Both the position numbers and the translations under genes were made by a program. This document shows, piece after piece, positions 35,768 to 45,702 of a DNA stretch of 64,000 nt; the stretch's first letter is position 1; every line of letters starts with the position of its first letter. Source of the DNA: Vandiemenella viatica (lineage: Eukaryota > Arthropoda > Insecta > Orthoptera > Morabidae); NCBI GenBank assembly GCA_031002005.1, contig JARYHS010008074.1, positions 347,534,932-347,598,931 of the forward strand. Direction: 5' to 3'. The notes under the pieces are model-generated. The model saw only the letters and a program-made list of their open reading frames with translations. It searched no databases and was not told the DNA's origin.

Positions 35768-36000
35768 GACGCACCTTCTGGTGCCTCAGCGGTTAAGTCG
35801 ACTGAAGGGATATCGTAAGGTCCCTGGTTCGAATTCCAGTTCCGGAGGGGATTTTCAAAGGTTTTTAACCCATTTACCTCTGGCACAGCTTGCGGTGTAA
35901 TGTGAATTACGCCAGAAAGTTTACGTGATTCGGATGCCACTTTAAACTGTAGGTCCCCTTTACCCGATAATATTACCCTGCCTCCAATGCCACACTAAGT
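35768..36000 (+). repeat. SINE-B, tRNA-like repeat
   Basis: tRNA-like head: A-box-like tgcctcagcggttaag and B box ggttcgaattcc (about 35825), followed by an unrelated body. It differs from SINE-A and SINE-C. The 3' end is not defined. It lies in the last troponin C intron. Confidence 0.55.
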
Positions 36001-36240
36001 ATACCTCCTTGGCGATGATCTAACCAACCTAGCTTTAAGTACATTGACGGATACTGGCTACTTCAGTTAGTTCATTTAAAGTCACACACACAAATCTATA
36101 CATTCATACTTGATACATATTTTATGTTATTATGTTTTTCGAATCACTTTGTTCCATGCTCTTTTCGTTATACTTTTTCCAATATTTGCTTCGCTTCTTA
36201 TACACTGGATGTGGAAGTGAGGACATTTTGTGTGTTGCAG

Positions 36241-36269
36241 AGTTCATGGAGATGATGACGGGCGAGTAA
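36241..36269 (+). CDS. TpnC: Troponin C terminal coding exon
   Basis: After acceptor gtgttgcag, two bases complete the Glu codon at position 12 of EF-loop IV, followed by FMEMMTGE and stop codon TAA (36267-36269). The short C-terminal tail MTGE is typical of insect troponin C. The terminal coding exon is only 29 nt and could easily be missed by gene finders. Confidence 0.92.
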
Positions 36270-36460
36270 GAAGTCCAGCCGTCGGGTACTGTCTGAGGTA
36301 CCGTGCGAAGCCACCGCAGCACAGGGGCGGGCCGTCGCCCACGCTACAACCAGCGCGCATGCGCCACATGCTCTCTATCTGTCTCGCCACTCTGGTCGGG
36401 GCGCTCAGGCCCCGCACAACACCCTGTAAATAAAAACCTCTGCTACAAGACACGCCAGTC
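36270..36460 (+). terminator. TpnC: Troponin C 3' UTR with polyadenylation signal
   Basis: The sequence after the stop codon is GC-rich for about 150 bases and carries a canonical AATAAA at 36429-36434 (context gtaaataaaaacc). Cleavage would be expected 10-30 bases further on. The exact 3' end is inferred, not seen. Confidence 0.65.
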
Positions 36461-36647
36461 TCATTTCGATAACCTCCTCCATATCGCCTAATCCTTCCTA
36501 TTGTGATTACTCAGAACTCTTCTAAGTTATGAATTAAATCATCTCTGGTGATGAAAAATTAAAAAGTGCAAGGACATAAAAATTCTTTATTTGGTTCCTA
36601 TCTGTCCCTGTTTTTTGTGCAACAGAATGGCGCTACGACCTTACTTC

Positions 36648-36909
36648 TGTTGGAGTATTATTATTATTATTATTATTAATGGCTTTCGGCAGCTGAGGCC
36701 ATATAGCCAGCTCAATGTGATTATTATTATAGCTTCCAGTGAATCAGTCGTCATTCAGTGTTTATATATTGTATCTTAAAAGCATGGACACCACTGGACG
36801 GACAGGACATTAACACAGACACACAACACTCAACATCCATGCCCACGGCCGGATTCGAACCGGCGACATCTAGCCCCTACGCTACCGAGGCCGGCAAGTG
36901 TTGGAGTAT
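36648..36909 (-). repeat. SINE-C, full length with 11-bp target duplication
   Basis: Element 36659-36898, reverse orientation. The right end is a tRNA-like head with a perfect A box (TAGCGTAGGGG) and B box (GGTTCGAATCC) on the - strand; the left end is a (tta)n tail. Exact 11-bp direct repeats TGTTGGAGTAT flank it (36648-36658, 36899-36909), showing a recent retroposition just downstream of troponin C. Confidence 0.88.
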
Positions 36910-37904
36910 ATGACATTAAATGAATACGCGGAAACTACATACAGCTCTATACACGAAAAAGCTTGAATACTACGAGTAGTCACAGCTGGCAAAGGGAAGC
37001 ATAAACCATGTGCTGTTGAGATTCTCTTGTCTTTGGCTTCAAAGAATATGTTCAAGGATGTAAGCATTGTTTGATGAATACATTGTGCTTCGAACCTCTA
37101 GAAATTAAGGGTGACTGGCTTTCCTAATTATCTTTCCAATATGAACTGACTTGCATCTGACGGCTTCAATACGTTTAGTCTGCCAACAGCTTAACATTCT
37201 TTCTCAGTATAACTCTCCCTGCGTTCCATCTTTAGGAAAATAGAGGACGTAATGGAACGTTCTGTCCCATGTTCCGTTCGCGTATGAAGACTAATCGGCG
37301 CCGTCACTAAAAGCTGAACATACGAAATTGCTACAAACGGGTACTCAGCAATACGGTTTAGGCCTTGCTAAAAGGGATATTAGTTCAGATCTCTGCACAG
37401 GCTGGTGTGGTTACAGTTGGTAACGGTGTTCTTTGATCGGTTAACACCGATGGATGAATGTGTCCTCTCGACGTTTTTGGATCCATCAGCTTTACATTTT
37501 TTCCTGTATGGCAGCCTACAATTGATGGTGTTTGATCTGTAAGATCACAGTAAGTGATAAAAGGAACTCCTCAATAGTGTCAAATTTGTCGGATTAGTAT
37601 AGTAGCTTTTTTGATGTTACAAGATGGTTATTTTAAATCTTGTCAGTGAAGCTACTATTCCCAAGGGAAGATACTATATTACCAGAGTAATGGAAAAATG
37701 TTAGGTTCACATATATATTGATTAAATATTCTGGTTCCTTAACTTCTTAATGCAGTCTATTTCATTCACTGCTTATCCGAAAATATTGAAACATTTTTCG
37801 TCGTATAACGTTCTGCTTATTCGAGTGTGCTGTTAATAAAAATAATGTATTTAGTGCGTAATTTTATGTAAAGCAACATTGATATAAAGTCGCAGATACA
37901 TAAA
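36910..37904. other. Non-coding stretch, no gene seen
   Basis: No coding similarity or recognised repeat. Confidence 0.4.
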
Positions 37905-38072
37905 CTCCCAGCATTCTGGAGTACGTTGGTTCAATCCCCGGCTCCAAATTTTGGTTTTCCATGGTTTTCCAAAATCATTCAAGGCTATGGATTCTTGTAA
38001 AGGTTGTGGCCTGTTTGCTTTAACTAATGCTGTCTCTAATGACCTCAACGTCAAGGAAACTGTAAAGCCCAA
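37905..38072 (+). repeat. SINE-A copy, degraded
   Basis: B box ggttcaatcccc at about 37928, family phrase ttttggttttccatggtttt and 3' module aatgacctcaacgtcaagg are present; the first part of the head is unrecognisable. Confidence 0.75.
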
Positions 38073-39016
38073 TGAATTTAAAAAAAAAGAAAACGGACGA
38101 AGAACAAAACAATAAGTGCTAAAAGCATGGGATACATCATAATACCCTCCTAATATCTTGTGAACTTATTTTGCGCGGCGAAGTGTTGCAGTCAGACTTG
38201 GTATTGATTCAAAAAGTTGTCGGAAGTACCCATAAGAAATATTCAGCCATGCTTCATCAACGGCCGTCCATAATTGCGAAAGTGTTGCCGGTGCAGGTCG
38301 TGAAGGAACCGACCCTTAGATCAGTCTCATATATGTTAGATTGGATTCATTTCTTGCTAACTAGGTGACCAAATTATTCGCTATAATTGTCCAGAATGTT
38401 GCTCAAATCAATCTTGAACGAATTTGACCCAGTGACATGGCGCATTGTCGTCCTGAAAAAATCGATCAATGTTTCGGAAAATGAAGGCTATAAATGACTG
38501 CAAATGCTCTCCAAGTAGCTGAACACATGCATTTCCAGTCATTGGTCGGTTCAGTTTGACCAGAAGGTCTCATTCCATGCCCTGCAAAACTAAAGCCCAT
38601 ACCAGCCTCCACCGTCTTACATAATGCCTTCCAGACAACTCGAAGTCGACGCCTCGTAGGGTCTGCAGCAACTCTTGAACGCTACTGTCAGCTCATATAA
38701 ACTGGAATAGTGACTCATATGACCACATAACATTTCTTAAGTCATCTAGGATCCAGCCTATTCGTCCACGAGCCCAGAATTAGTGCTTCAGCCGATGGAT
38801 TTTGTTAGTAGAAGCACTCGCGTCGGCATTCTGCTGTCATATCACATCAACCCCAGATTCCGCTGCACTATTCGCACTGAGTGTTGCCTGTCTGTCAACG
38901 CTGACACCTCGACGCAGGCGTCTCTGGTCTCGGTCTTTAAATAGACATGGTCGGTACTGTGTTGTCCTTGGTTGGATGTAATGCCGAAAAATTTCATATT
39001 CACGGCACACTTTTAA

Positions 39017-39321
39017 CACTGTTGCAGGGGCGAATCCAGGGGGAGGGGGCTAGGGGGCTCAAGCCCCCCCTCCCAAAAGTATCTAGGTCCATCTCCGACA
39101 TTGTAATTTTGGAGACCTTTTTTTTTTAGCTCTACGGATTTGAGGTCCGATTAGACTATAAATACCACCTTTTTGCCCGACTCAAGCCGCCCCAAACCCA
39201 AAATCCATTAAAGGCAAGCCCCCCCAACCAAAATCCACTCAAGCCAAGCCCCTCCCTCCCAAACCAAAGTCTGCTCAAGCCCCTCCCAAACCAAAATCCT
39301 GGATCCGCCCCTGCACTGTTG
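39017..39321. mobile_element. hAT MITE with perfect 8-bp target duplication
   Basis: Element 39025-39313 (289 bp) has inverted ends caggggcgaatccagg / (reverse complement) caggggcggatccagg and 8-bp direct repeats CACTGTTG at 39017-39024 and 39314-39321. The interior is C-rich and repetitive (caagccccccc). It is nested in the decayed Tc1 copy. Confidence 0.9.
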
Positions 39322-39387
39322 ATTGTGAAATTTTGAATTTACAAACAATTTCAGGAATGGAATTCCCAATGCATATAATGCCAACTA

Positions 39388-40631
39388 AGGGGTTGGACAA
39401 AATAATATGAACACCTGACATTTACATACTATTGGCTTATTAATAGGATGTTGGCCCACCTTTTGCTTGCGGAACAACTGCAATTCTTCACTGAATAGAT
39501 TCGTAGAGTGTCTGAATAGTTTTCCAACATAATGTTGTCCCATTCTCGTACCAAAGAATCCACCAATTGCTTCAATGATGTTGGAGATGGAAATCTGCTC
39601 CTTATACTCTGCTCTAAAACCCCCCACAACGGTTTAATTATGTTGAGGTCTGACGATTAAGCTGTCCAGGGAAGATGTTTGATGATATTCTGATATTTCT
39701 CGAACCAGGACAGAATATTTTTGGCTTTGTGTATGGGCGCATTATCATCTTGTAAGATGGCAGTGATTGGCACCGGTATGCTAGTCATAGTAAGAACTTC
39801 ATCATTGAGCATGCCGAGATATTCATTCTAAGTCATCCGGCCAGTGATGTGAATGAGAGGACCAGCTGAATACCACGATATAGCCGCCCAAATCATAACG
39901 GAACCTCCCTCATGCTTGACTGTAGGACGCAGGAATCCCGATCGTAGGCTTCTTTTGGAGTTCTCCACACATAAACAATGTGAAGGATGATTCATTGGAC
40001 CATACCACATTCTTTCAATCATCGTCCAGTTTTTATGGTCGTGGCACAACTTGTTTCGCAGCTTAGCGTTGGTTGCTGTTATAATGGGTTTTGAAATTGC
40101 AGCCCTTCCATGAATGTTACCTTTGTGGAGCTCCCGCCGTATTGTTTTTATCGAAACAGTGTTATTCAGGTGTGTGTCGAGTTCTGCTGTCAGTTTTGCC
40201 GCGGTAGTTTTGTGTTGTCTGACCACAATCCTTTTTAATGTTCGTCGGTCTCTGTCGGTTAACTTTGGTTTTCGTCCACTATTCCTCTTCGCCGAAGATG
40301 TTTTACCATGTTTTGTGTATACTTTCATTACCGTGGATACTATAGCTCGTGAGACGTTAAACAGTTCAGCTGATTTCGTCACAGATGCTCCCGCTATCCG
40401 AGTTCCAACGATTGCCCTCTTTCGAAGTCTGAGAGATCACGCATTTCACCGAACGCTTGTTATAACCGTCGCAGAACAAAGCGTATAACACACTGACACA
40501 TACTCTACAAGACATCCTACGTCAACTACGCCGTACGTGCGCGTTGCAGTATTCACACGAAATCAGTGGTGCCAACATGCAAGAACCTGTACTCTATCGC
40601 ATGGTGTTCATATTATTTTGCCCAACCCCTG
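39388..40631 (-). mobile_element. Tc1-like transposon, second family, nested
   Basis: 1244 bp between TA dinucleotides (39386-39387, 40632-40633), with inverted repeats aggggttggacaaaataata / (reverse complement) aggggttgggcaaaataata continuing tgaacacc. The - strand encodes a Tc1 transposase. It is open from 40382 to 39828 (HTH region KSAELFNVSRAIVSTVMKVY, GRKPKLTDRDRR, GGSVMIWAAISW), then broken before the final segment 39627-39385. It is inserted in an older Tc1 copy at a TA site. Confidence 0.9.
39828..40382 (-). pseudogene. Tc1-like transposase, N-terminal two thirds open
   Basis: 184 codons open. Upstream in-frame sequence suggests the original start lay near 40440-40460. The bipartite DNA-binding domain (two HTH with GRKPK linker) is intact and the central catalytic segment includes MIWAAISW; the region with the last catalytic residues is separated by frameshifts. 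It is probably inactive but among the best-preserved transposon genes here. Confidence 0.8.
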
Positions 40632-40837
40632 TACCATTCAGTGTTCATAATTTATTAATTAATGTTGTGAGGTCATAATCACGTTAGGAAAACATTAACA
40701 CCACTCACGAGAGTATAAATCAAAGGCCCAACACTGTACGCACATTTACATGTTTCTTCCGGAGCGTTACCGTTATCTGGATATATGCGTCTTCCTACAC
40801 TGTGACCTTTGTCACTTCATTGTATACGAAAGTAACA

Positions 40838-41046
40838 CCGAGTATGGTGCGTGAGCGGAGACGCTCTGACATCGCAAATGGAAGAACGCAGTTTCGAAAC
40901 CTCCAGACCCAGATTTTGGTTTTCCATTGTTTCCCCAAATCACTCCAGGCCAGTGTCCAAAAAGACCATGACCGTATTCCTTCCCGTTCCTTGGACCAAG
41001 AGTTTCCTGCCACTAATGACCTCGGCGTCGACGAGACGTGAAGTCA
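40838..41046 (+). repeat. SINE-A copy
   Basis: ccgagtatggtgcgtgagcg head, degraded B box (gtttcgaaacc), body and 3' module ggcgtcgacgagacgtgaag, then a (gaa)n tail. It sits next to the end of the decayed Tc1. Confidence 0.85.
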
Positions 41047-41269
41047 GAAGAAGAAGAAGAAAAAACGAAAGTAACATCGCGTTCACTAATTTCCATTATC
41101 GTTCAAGGGGAGGTTTTTGTATTATTGTTACTCAGTAATTTCCATGAAATTCCTGTTGGTTCTCAAAATGCGACTGGTGCCATATCAGATGGCTCCAGAG
41201 ATGATTGAGGATACGTTTCTCTTCGTCATTAGGCGAATGTTCTTCCTATCCTTAATTTTCTCCCCAGAA

Positions 41270-41455
41270 CTGAGCGTGGTGGTGTAACGGTTAGCGTTCT
41301 GGCCTCTCATTCGGGAGGACGGTGGTTCGAATCCCCGTCCGGGCATCCAGATTTGGGTTTTCCATGGTTTCAAAAATCCCTCCAGGCGAATTCTGGGATG
41401 CTTCCTTCGAAAGGCCATGGCCGAATTCCTTGTCCCCCGTCCTTTCCCGCCTCAT
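41270..41455 (+). repeat. SINE-A copy with well-preserved head, 3'-shortened
   Basis: Head gagcgtggtggtgtaacggt with perfect A box (TGGTGTAACGG), perfect B box (GGTTCGAATCC), body aaggccatggccgaattcc; it stops at cctttcccgcctcatgc before the last family module. Confidence 0.88.
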
Positions 41456-43384
41456 GCAAGATAAGGTTTTGTCATTTATCATTCTGGGAAATTCCTATAA
41501 TTGGAGCCATGCTGTGTAGTGTTTAGATTCATAATCAATAAATCATTTAAATAATTGAAACATCATCAAAGCCAAAAGATTAAGGCAGAGAGTATCTCGA
41601 CTCTTGGACTAGTAATATCACAGCAAGCACTCGTTTATTCGTTACTAAGTGTAACTACCACCTCACCTACATAAATTTTAGGTTTGTGCTGTAAATTCAA
41701 CTATCATCTGTAAATATATTTGTTGGTTAGATATCACAATATGCCTCACAATATCCTCTTCCTAGATCCACTACATTTCCTTTTCTATTTAGGCTGTATG
41801 TAAATATTTTAATGATATATGTCAACGTCACTTATTTAGCACAGCTTGAAACTACAGCTAACTCGGATTTCGGAAGATGTAGTGACACCCTTAAGCACTG
41901 TTCACAAAGCTTTTCTGTAAAACACTACTTCATGGGCTTGCGTACGAACAAGCTGATCACGTTGCTGATTCCTTTGGTCACTGAAGAAGCAGAAGACAGA
42001 AATGAAAGTCCACGGTAAACAGTTTCAGTCTTTAGCCCTTGCTGACGATGATTACTATTTGGACGTATTTGTATGTACATAAATTGTCACTAAAATCCCA
42101 GTTTCGTAGCAAAAGCAAAGTATTGCAATTTGTGTGACGTATAAAAGACCATAAACTATACCCGTGAGTAAAAGAAAGATACGTAACCAAACAACGGTAA
42201 AACAACCACTATACTTCCCTTTGCTTGAACAGATATTACGATGGTTTACATATGTATTTCAGTGTTTAGGGCTCATATAAATACTAATTTACAGGAGCAA
42301 TAACATCAATATTTTGTTAGGTACCACTCCGATAACGGCGGAACGGGGACAATGTTTTCTTACAGACCATATTTAAATTTGAATAATACATTATTTTCTA
42401 ATAAAATCAAATTTCATTACATAATGAGAATTATTAGACCCATTGAAAAAATTTGACATAATATAAAATTTTTTTGAATTTTAAAACAAACAATAAAAAA
42501 AATTTAAACACAATAGTCAATTTATAGGAACATGCAATTCTGTAACGCAAGTACACCTCAGAAATGCAACCTTCTTATATCTGTTCATTAAAGTTTCAGT
42601 TATCTTCAGAATAGTGACTTAACTTAAGCAGATTTACGCATCCAGCATACCTGAGAAGCAATAAGTCGCGTACATGATAATCCCATCCAATCACAGAGAG
42701 TAGAACTTTTCCAAAAAATGTAAACATGAAGCTAAATGCGAAGATAATTTTCCCTTGGCTTTCAACTGATTCCTAAAACCTTACTCCTCTTATAATTTTT
42801 CTCCACTTTCTCCACAACTACCTTCTGATACGAGTTGATAGCCTGACTCCCTTTAATTTCTACATACACTACAAAATACTGGCAGTACTGTATTGATAAA
42901 AGTGATCCGGTTTTAGATTTGAATGAATATTCCAATTTCTTACTACATGTTATGTCTGTTGTCTTCGTTTTTATGTCGCAGATTTTCATTTTCAACTACT
43001 AGCAAAATCATTTGAATGAAATTTCATTTCTGACAGACACAAGTTTTTTATTAGTTCTCAATGTGACTAATTATTGCCTGTTCTAGTCTGCCCATTTGTT
43101 CACTCTTAATATTCCTAAATATTTAGTTTTTGCTATCTCAGAAGTTTGAGGACAAATTTAAATAAATGTTTTTTTCTACAAGTATGCGAGGCAACAGTCA
43201 TTCAAATTATTTGCTATTATAACTGGTATTAGCTAAAATAGGTTACTGACGTCGTAGCAAAGATCATACTGTCACGAATGTTACCTTATAACTTTTTCTA
43301 CCTTTGTTTTCAGCTTTAGCTATTATAAGATTATTTGAAGTTATAGCTTATTAATAATTTAAATATTGGGCAAAGTTGCACATT
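41456..43384. other. Non-coding stretch of 1.9 kb, no gene seen
   Basis: AT-rich. No coding similarity or recognised element. Confidence 0.4.
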
Positions 43385-43389
43385 CATAT

Positions 43390-43752
43390 TGTCGCGTTGG
43401 AACCGGGCAGGTGTGAATTCGAAGGTTACTTGTCAATGAACACAGCACTTGAACTGAGAACAGGTTTATTGAGAACTCAAACATACACGCAGCACTCACT
43501 GCCTCTTGGGCAGAATGCTCTTCTATTTATACACAGATAGAACGTACTAGAGATTACAAGAGTAGTTAACAAATGAAATGTGTAGAAGTTACAAGTGACC
43601 TTAGGAAACATGTAGAATCTTCTGGAAATAATAAACAGAATTAAATAATTTTTGTCAGTGGGCGGGATTGAACCGGCGACCTTCGGTACCGCAATTCGTG
43701 ACGCTACCCGCTGCGCCATGCTGGCAGACGGTACACTGGCGTTCATGCGGCA
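43390..43752 (-). repeat. Gypsy 3' LTR with tRNA-like module
   Basis: On the element's strand: U3 begins with a tRNA-like module (A box TGGCGCAGCGG at 43718-43708, B box GGTTCAATCCC at 43674-43664), then a TATA box TATAAATAG (43531-43523) and a polyadenylation signal AATAAA (43470-43465) before the end ...CGCGACA. Confidence 0.9.
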
Positions 43753-44200
43753 TTGCTCCCTCTCCTGAGGAAAACAGCGTCCCGCTGTTAGATTTCTTTT
43801 GGGGCACGCTGAAGTGTCCTGGATCTTGATCTTGTCGTGGGTCCTCTGTATGGCAGTTCTGGAGGGGCCCCTCCCGGTTGTACTATTATCTTCCTGTCCG
43901 ACTTCCTCAGTATCCAAACCGTCCTCAGAGTCCTTGAACAAGAAGCTGGTTGTGCCTAGCTGCTCGTCAGGATTGTAGTAAGGCTTCATGCGGAGGACGT
44001 GAACAATGTCCCTTCGTTTTCGTCGTTTCGAAGACGGCTCATAATCCTCGACTTCGTATGTGACGTCTGACCGGCGGCGTATGACACGATACGGACCAAA
44101 GTACCGCTTCAGTAACTTTTCTGATAGCCCAACCTTCCGGACAGGGGTAAAAATCCATACGAGATCTCCTGGGTTGTACGCAACAGGTCGGTGCTTGCCG
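43753..44200 (-). pseudogene. Gypsy pol C-terminal tail
   Basis: The end of integrase, including a GPYRVIRRR-type motif and the final MKPYYNPDEQ segment, which stays open to the 3' LTR and into it. It is separated from the upstream integrase by a frame change near 44230. Confidence 0.7.
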
Positions 44201-45702
44201 TCATACCGCTGACGGTCCTTCTCCTGGGGTGGCCAGTGTTCGTATGCGAGCCAGCTGTCTTGCTTCTTCGACCCTGGTAATGAGCTGTTTTATATAGTCA
44301 TCCTGAGTGTCGTCCGGCTGGAATGGGAACAGCGTATCCATTGTGGTCTCAGCTTCACGGCCATGGAGCAAGAAAAAACGGAGTGAAGCCTGTCGTATCT
44401 TGCCTTGCTGTATTATAAGCAAATGTGACCACTGGCAGTATTGTATCCCAATCCTTCTGCTCAACATCCACATACATCGACAGCATATCGGCTAATGTCT
44501 TGTTGAAGCGTTCTGTGAGACCGTTTGTCTGAGGGTGGTATGCAGTTGTCATCCTGTGGACAACGTCGCATCTTGACATGACCTCTGATACTAGTCTTGA
44601 CTGGAATACCTTTCCACGATCGGATATCATCACACGTGGTGCTCCATGCTTCAAAATAATGTCTTCTACTAGAAATTTTGCAACCTCTGGAGCTTCTGCA
44701 GTCGGCACAGGTTTGGTGACAGCGTAGCGCGTGAGGTAGTCGGTGCAGACTATTATCCATCGGTTACCGGCTGTCGACTTCGGGAACCTCCCTAAAAGGT
44801 CGATCCCAATTCGGTGGAATGGAACTGCTGCAGGCGGAATTGGTACTAGATGACCTGGAGGTAATTGCGGCACATGTTCCGTCGCTGGCACTCTTTACAG
44901 TGACTCACATAATGCTTGACAGATCGGTAGAGACCCTTCCAGTAATACCTGCGTCGGATTCGGTCCAGGGTCTTCACAAATCCCAGATGACCGGATATTG
45001 GAGCGTCGTGGAAATACTTGAGAATAGCTGGCTGGAGATGAGCTGGAACGACAGAAGCCACTTGGGGCCTAGTGGATCGTAGTTGTTCTTTATACAATGT
45101 CCCATCTATCAATTGAAACTCTCCTTTGGCCGGTTCTCCTTTCTCCAAGGCGTCTATGGTTCTTAATAACTCTGAATCTTCCCTCTGTTCAGCTGCAACG
45201 TCACCTAATTCAGCGAGGGCTGAAATTCCATTCATGCTGTTGTGTTCTATTAAAGGATTCCTTGAAAGGCTGTCGGCATCCTTGTGTTTGCGTCCGTTTT
45301 TGAATACCACCGTGACGTCGTACTCTTGAAGTCTAAGTGCCCATCTTGCTAGTCGACCTGATGGATCCTTCAAGCTGGTTAGCCAACATAAAGAATGGTG
45401 GTCTGTCACGACGGTGAAAGGTTTGCCGAATAAATACGGACGAAACTTGTTGATAGCCAGACAACTGCGAGGCATTCCTTTCTCGGTTGTAGAGTAGTTT
45501 ATCTCGGGCTTAGAGAGTACTCTTGCGCATAGGCTATCACCTTCTCAGCACCTTCCTGAATTTGCACAAGCACTGCACCGATCCCATAACCGCTGGCGTC
45601 AGTGTGAAGTTCAGTTTCTGCATTCTCGTCGTATAAGGCTAGAACTGGTGCGGAAGTTAGGAGCCTCCTTAAGTGCCTGGAAAGATCTTTCTTTAGTTTC
45701 AT
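44201..45702 (-). pseudogene. Gypsy pol, RNase H and integrase part, interrupted
   Basis: Pieces at 45702-45499 (RNase H TDASGYGIGAVL), 45475-44846 (VVTDHHSLCWL; HHCC zinc finger GHLGF...CKECQRRN), 44891-44355 (integrase core with catalytic residues in IGIDLLG, MISDRGKVFQS, NGLTERFNKTL) and 44473-44201 follow one another in changing frames. All catalytic residues are visible, but at least three frame changes and a stop near 45490 break the product. A GPY/F-type C-terminal segment continues to about 44000, again out of frame. Confidence 0.85.

Larger units (their letters stand above)
8456..36434 (+). other. TpnC: Troponin C transcription unit (5'-partial)
   Basis: Four exons with GT-AG borders join in one frame to encode about 140 residues of an insect-type troponin C (four EF-hands, C-terminus MTGE); the first codons (about 10 residues by family length) are missing and no convincing first exon is seen upstream. 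Introns are 8600-26877, 26998-34427 and 34560-36240, all phase 1. Troponin C is the calcium-binding subunit of the troponin complex on the thin filament of striated muscle. The sequence most resembles Drosophila TpnC25D from memory. Exon codons are extremely GC-rich at position 3 (45 of 47 in the first exon seen) while the introns are AT-rich. Introns carry LINEs, DNA transposons, SINEs and a tandem array. Confidence 0.93.
38135..40775 (-). mobile_element. Tc1-like transposon, heavily decayed, host of two nested insertions
   Basis: On the - strand, transposase remnants include FFQDDNAPCHWVKFVQD (38450 region) and further broken pieces up to the N-terminal region beyond 40634 (sequence ccattcagtgttcataattt ... 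gaggtcataatcacgttagg, characteristic of this Tc1 family's start). The copy is interrupted by a hAT MITE at 39025-39313 and a second Tc1 at 39388-40631; removing both leaves about 1.1 kb, close to the usual Tc1 length. Exact termini are uncertain. Confidence 0.75.

Noticed and set aside
35825..35840. True tRNA gene at the B box of SINE-B (and at the SINE-A, SINE-C heads)
   Set aside because: Heads are followed by SINE bodies and do not form a convincing acceptor stem; tRNA-derived repeats fit better.
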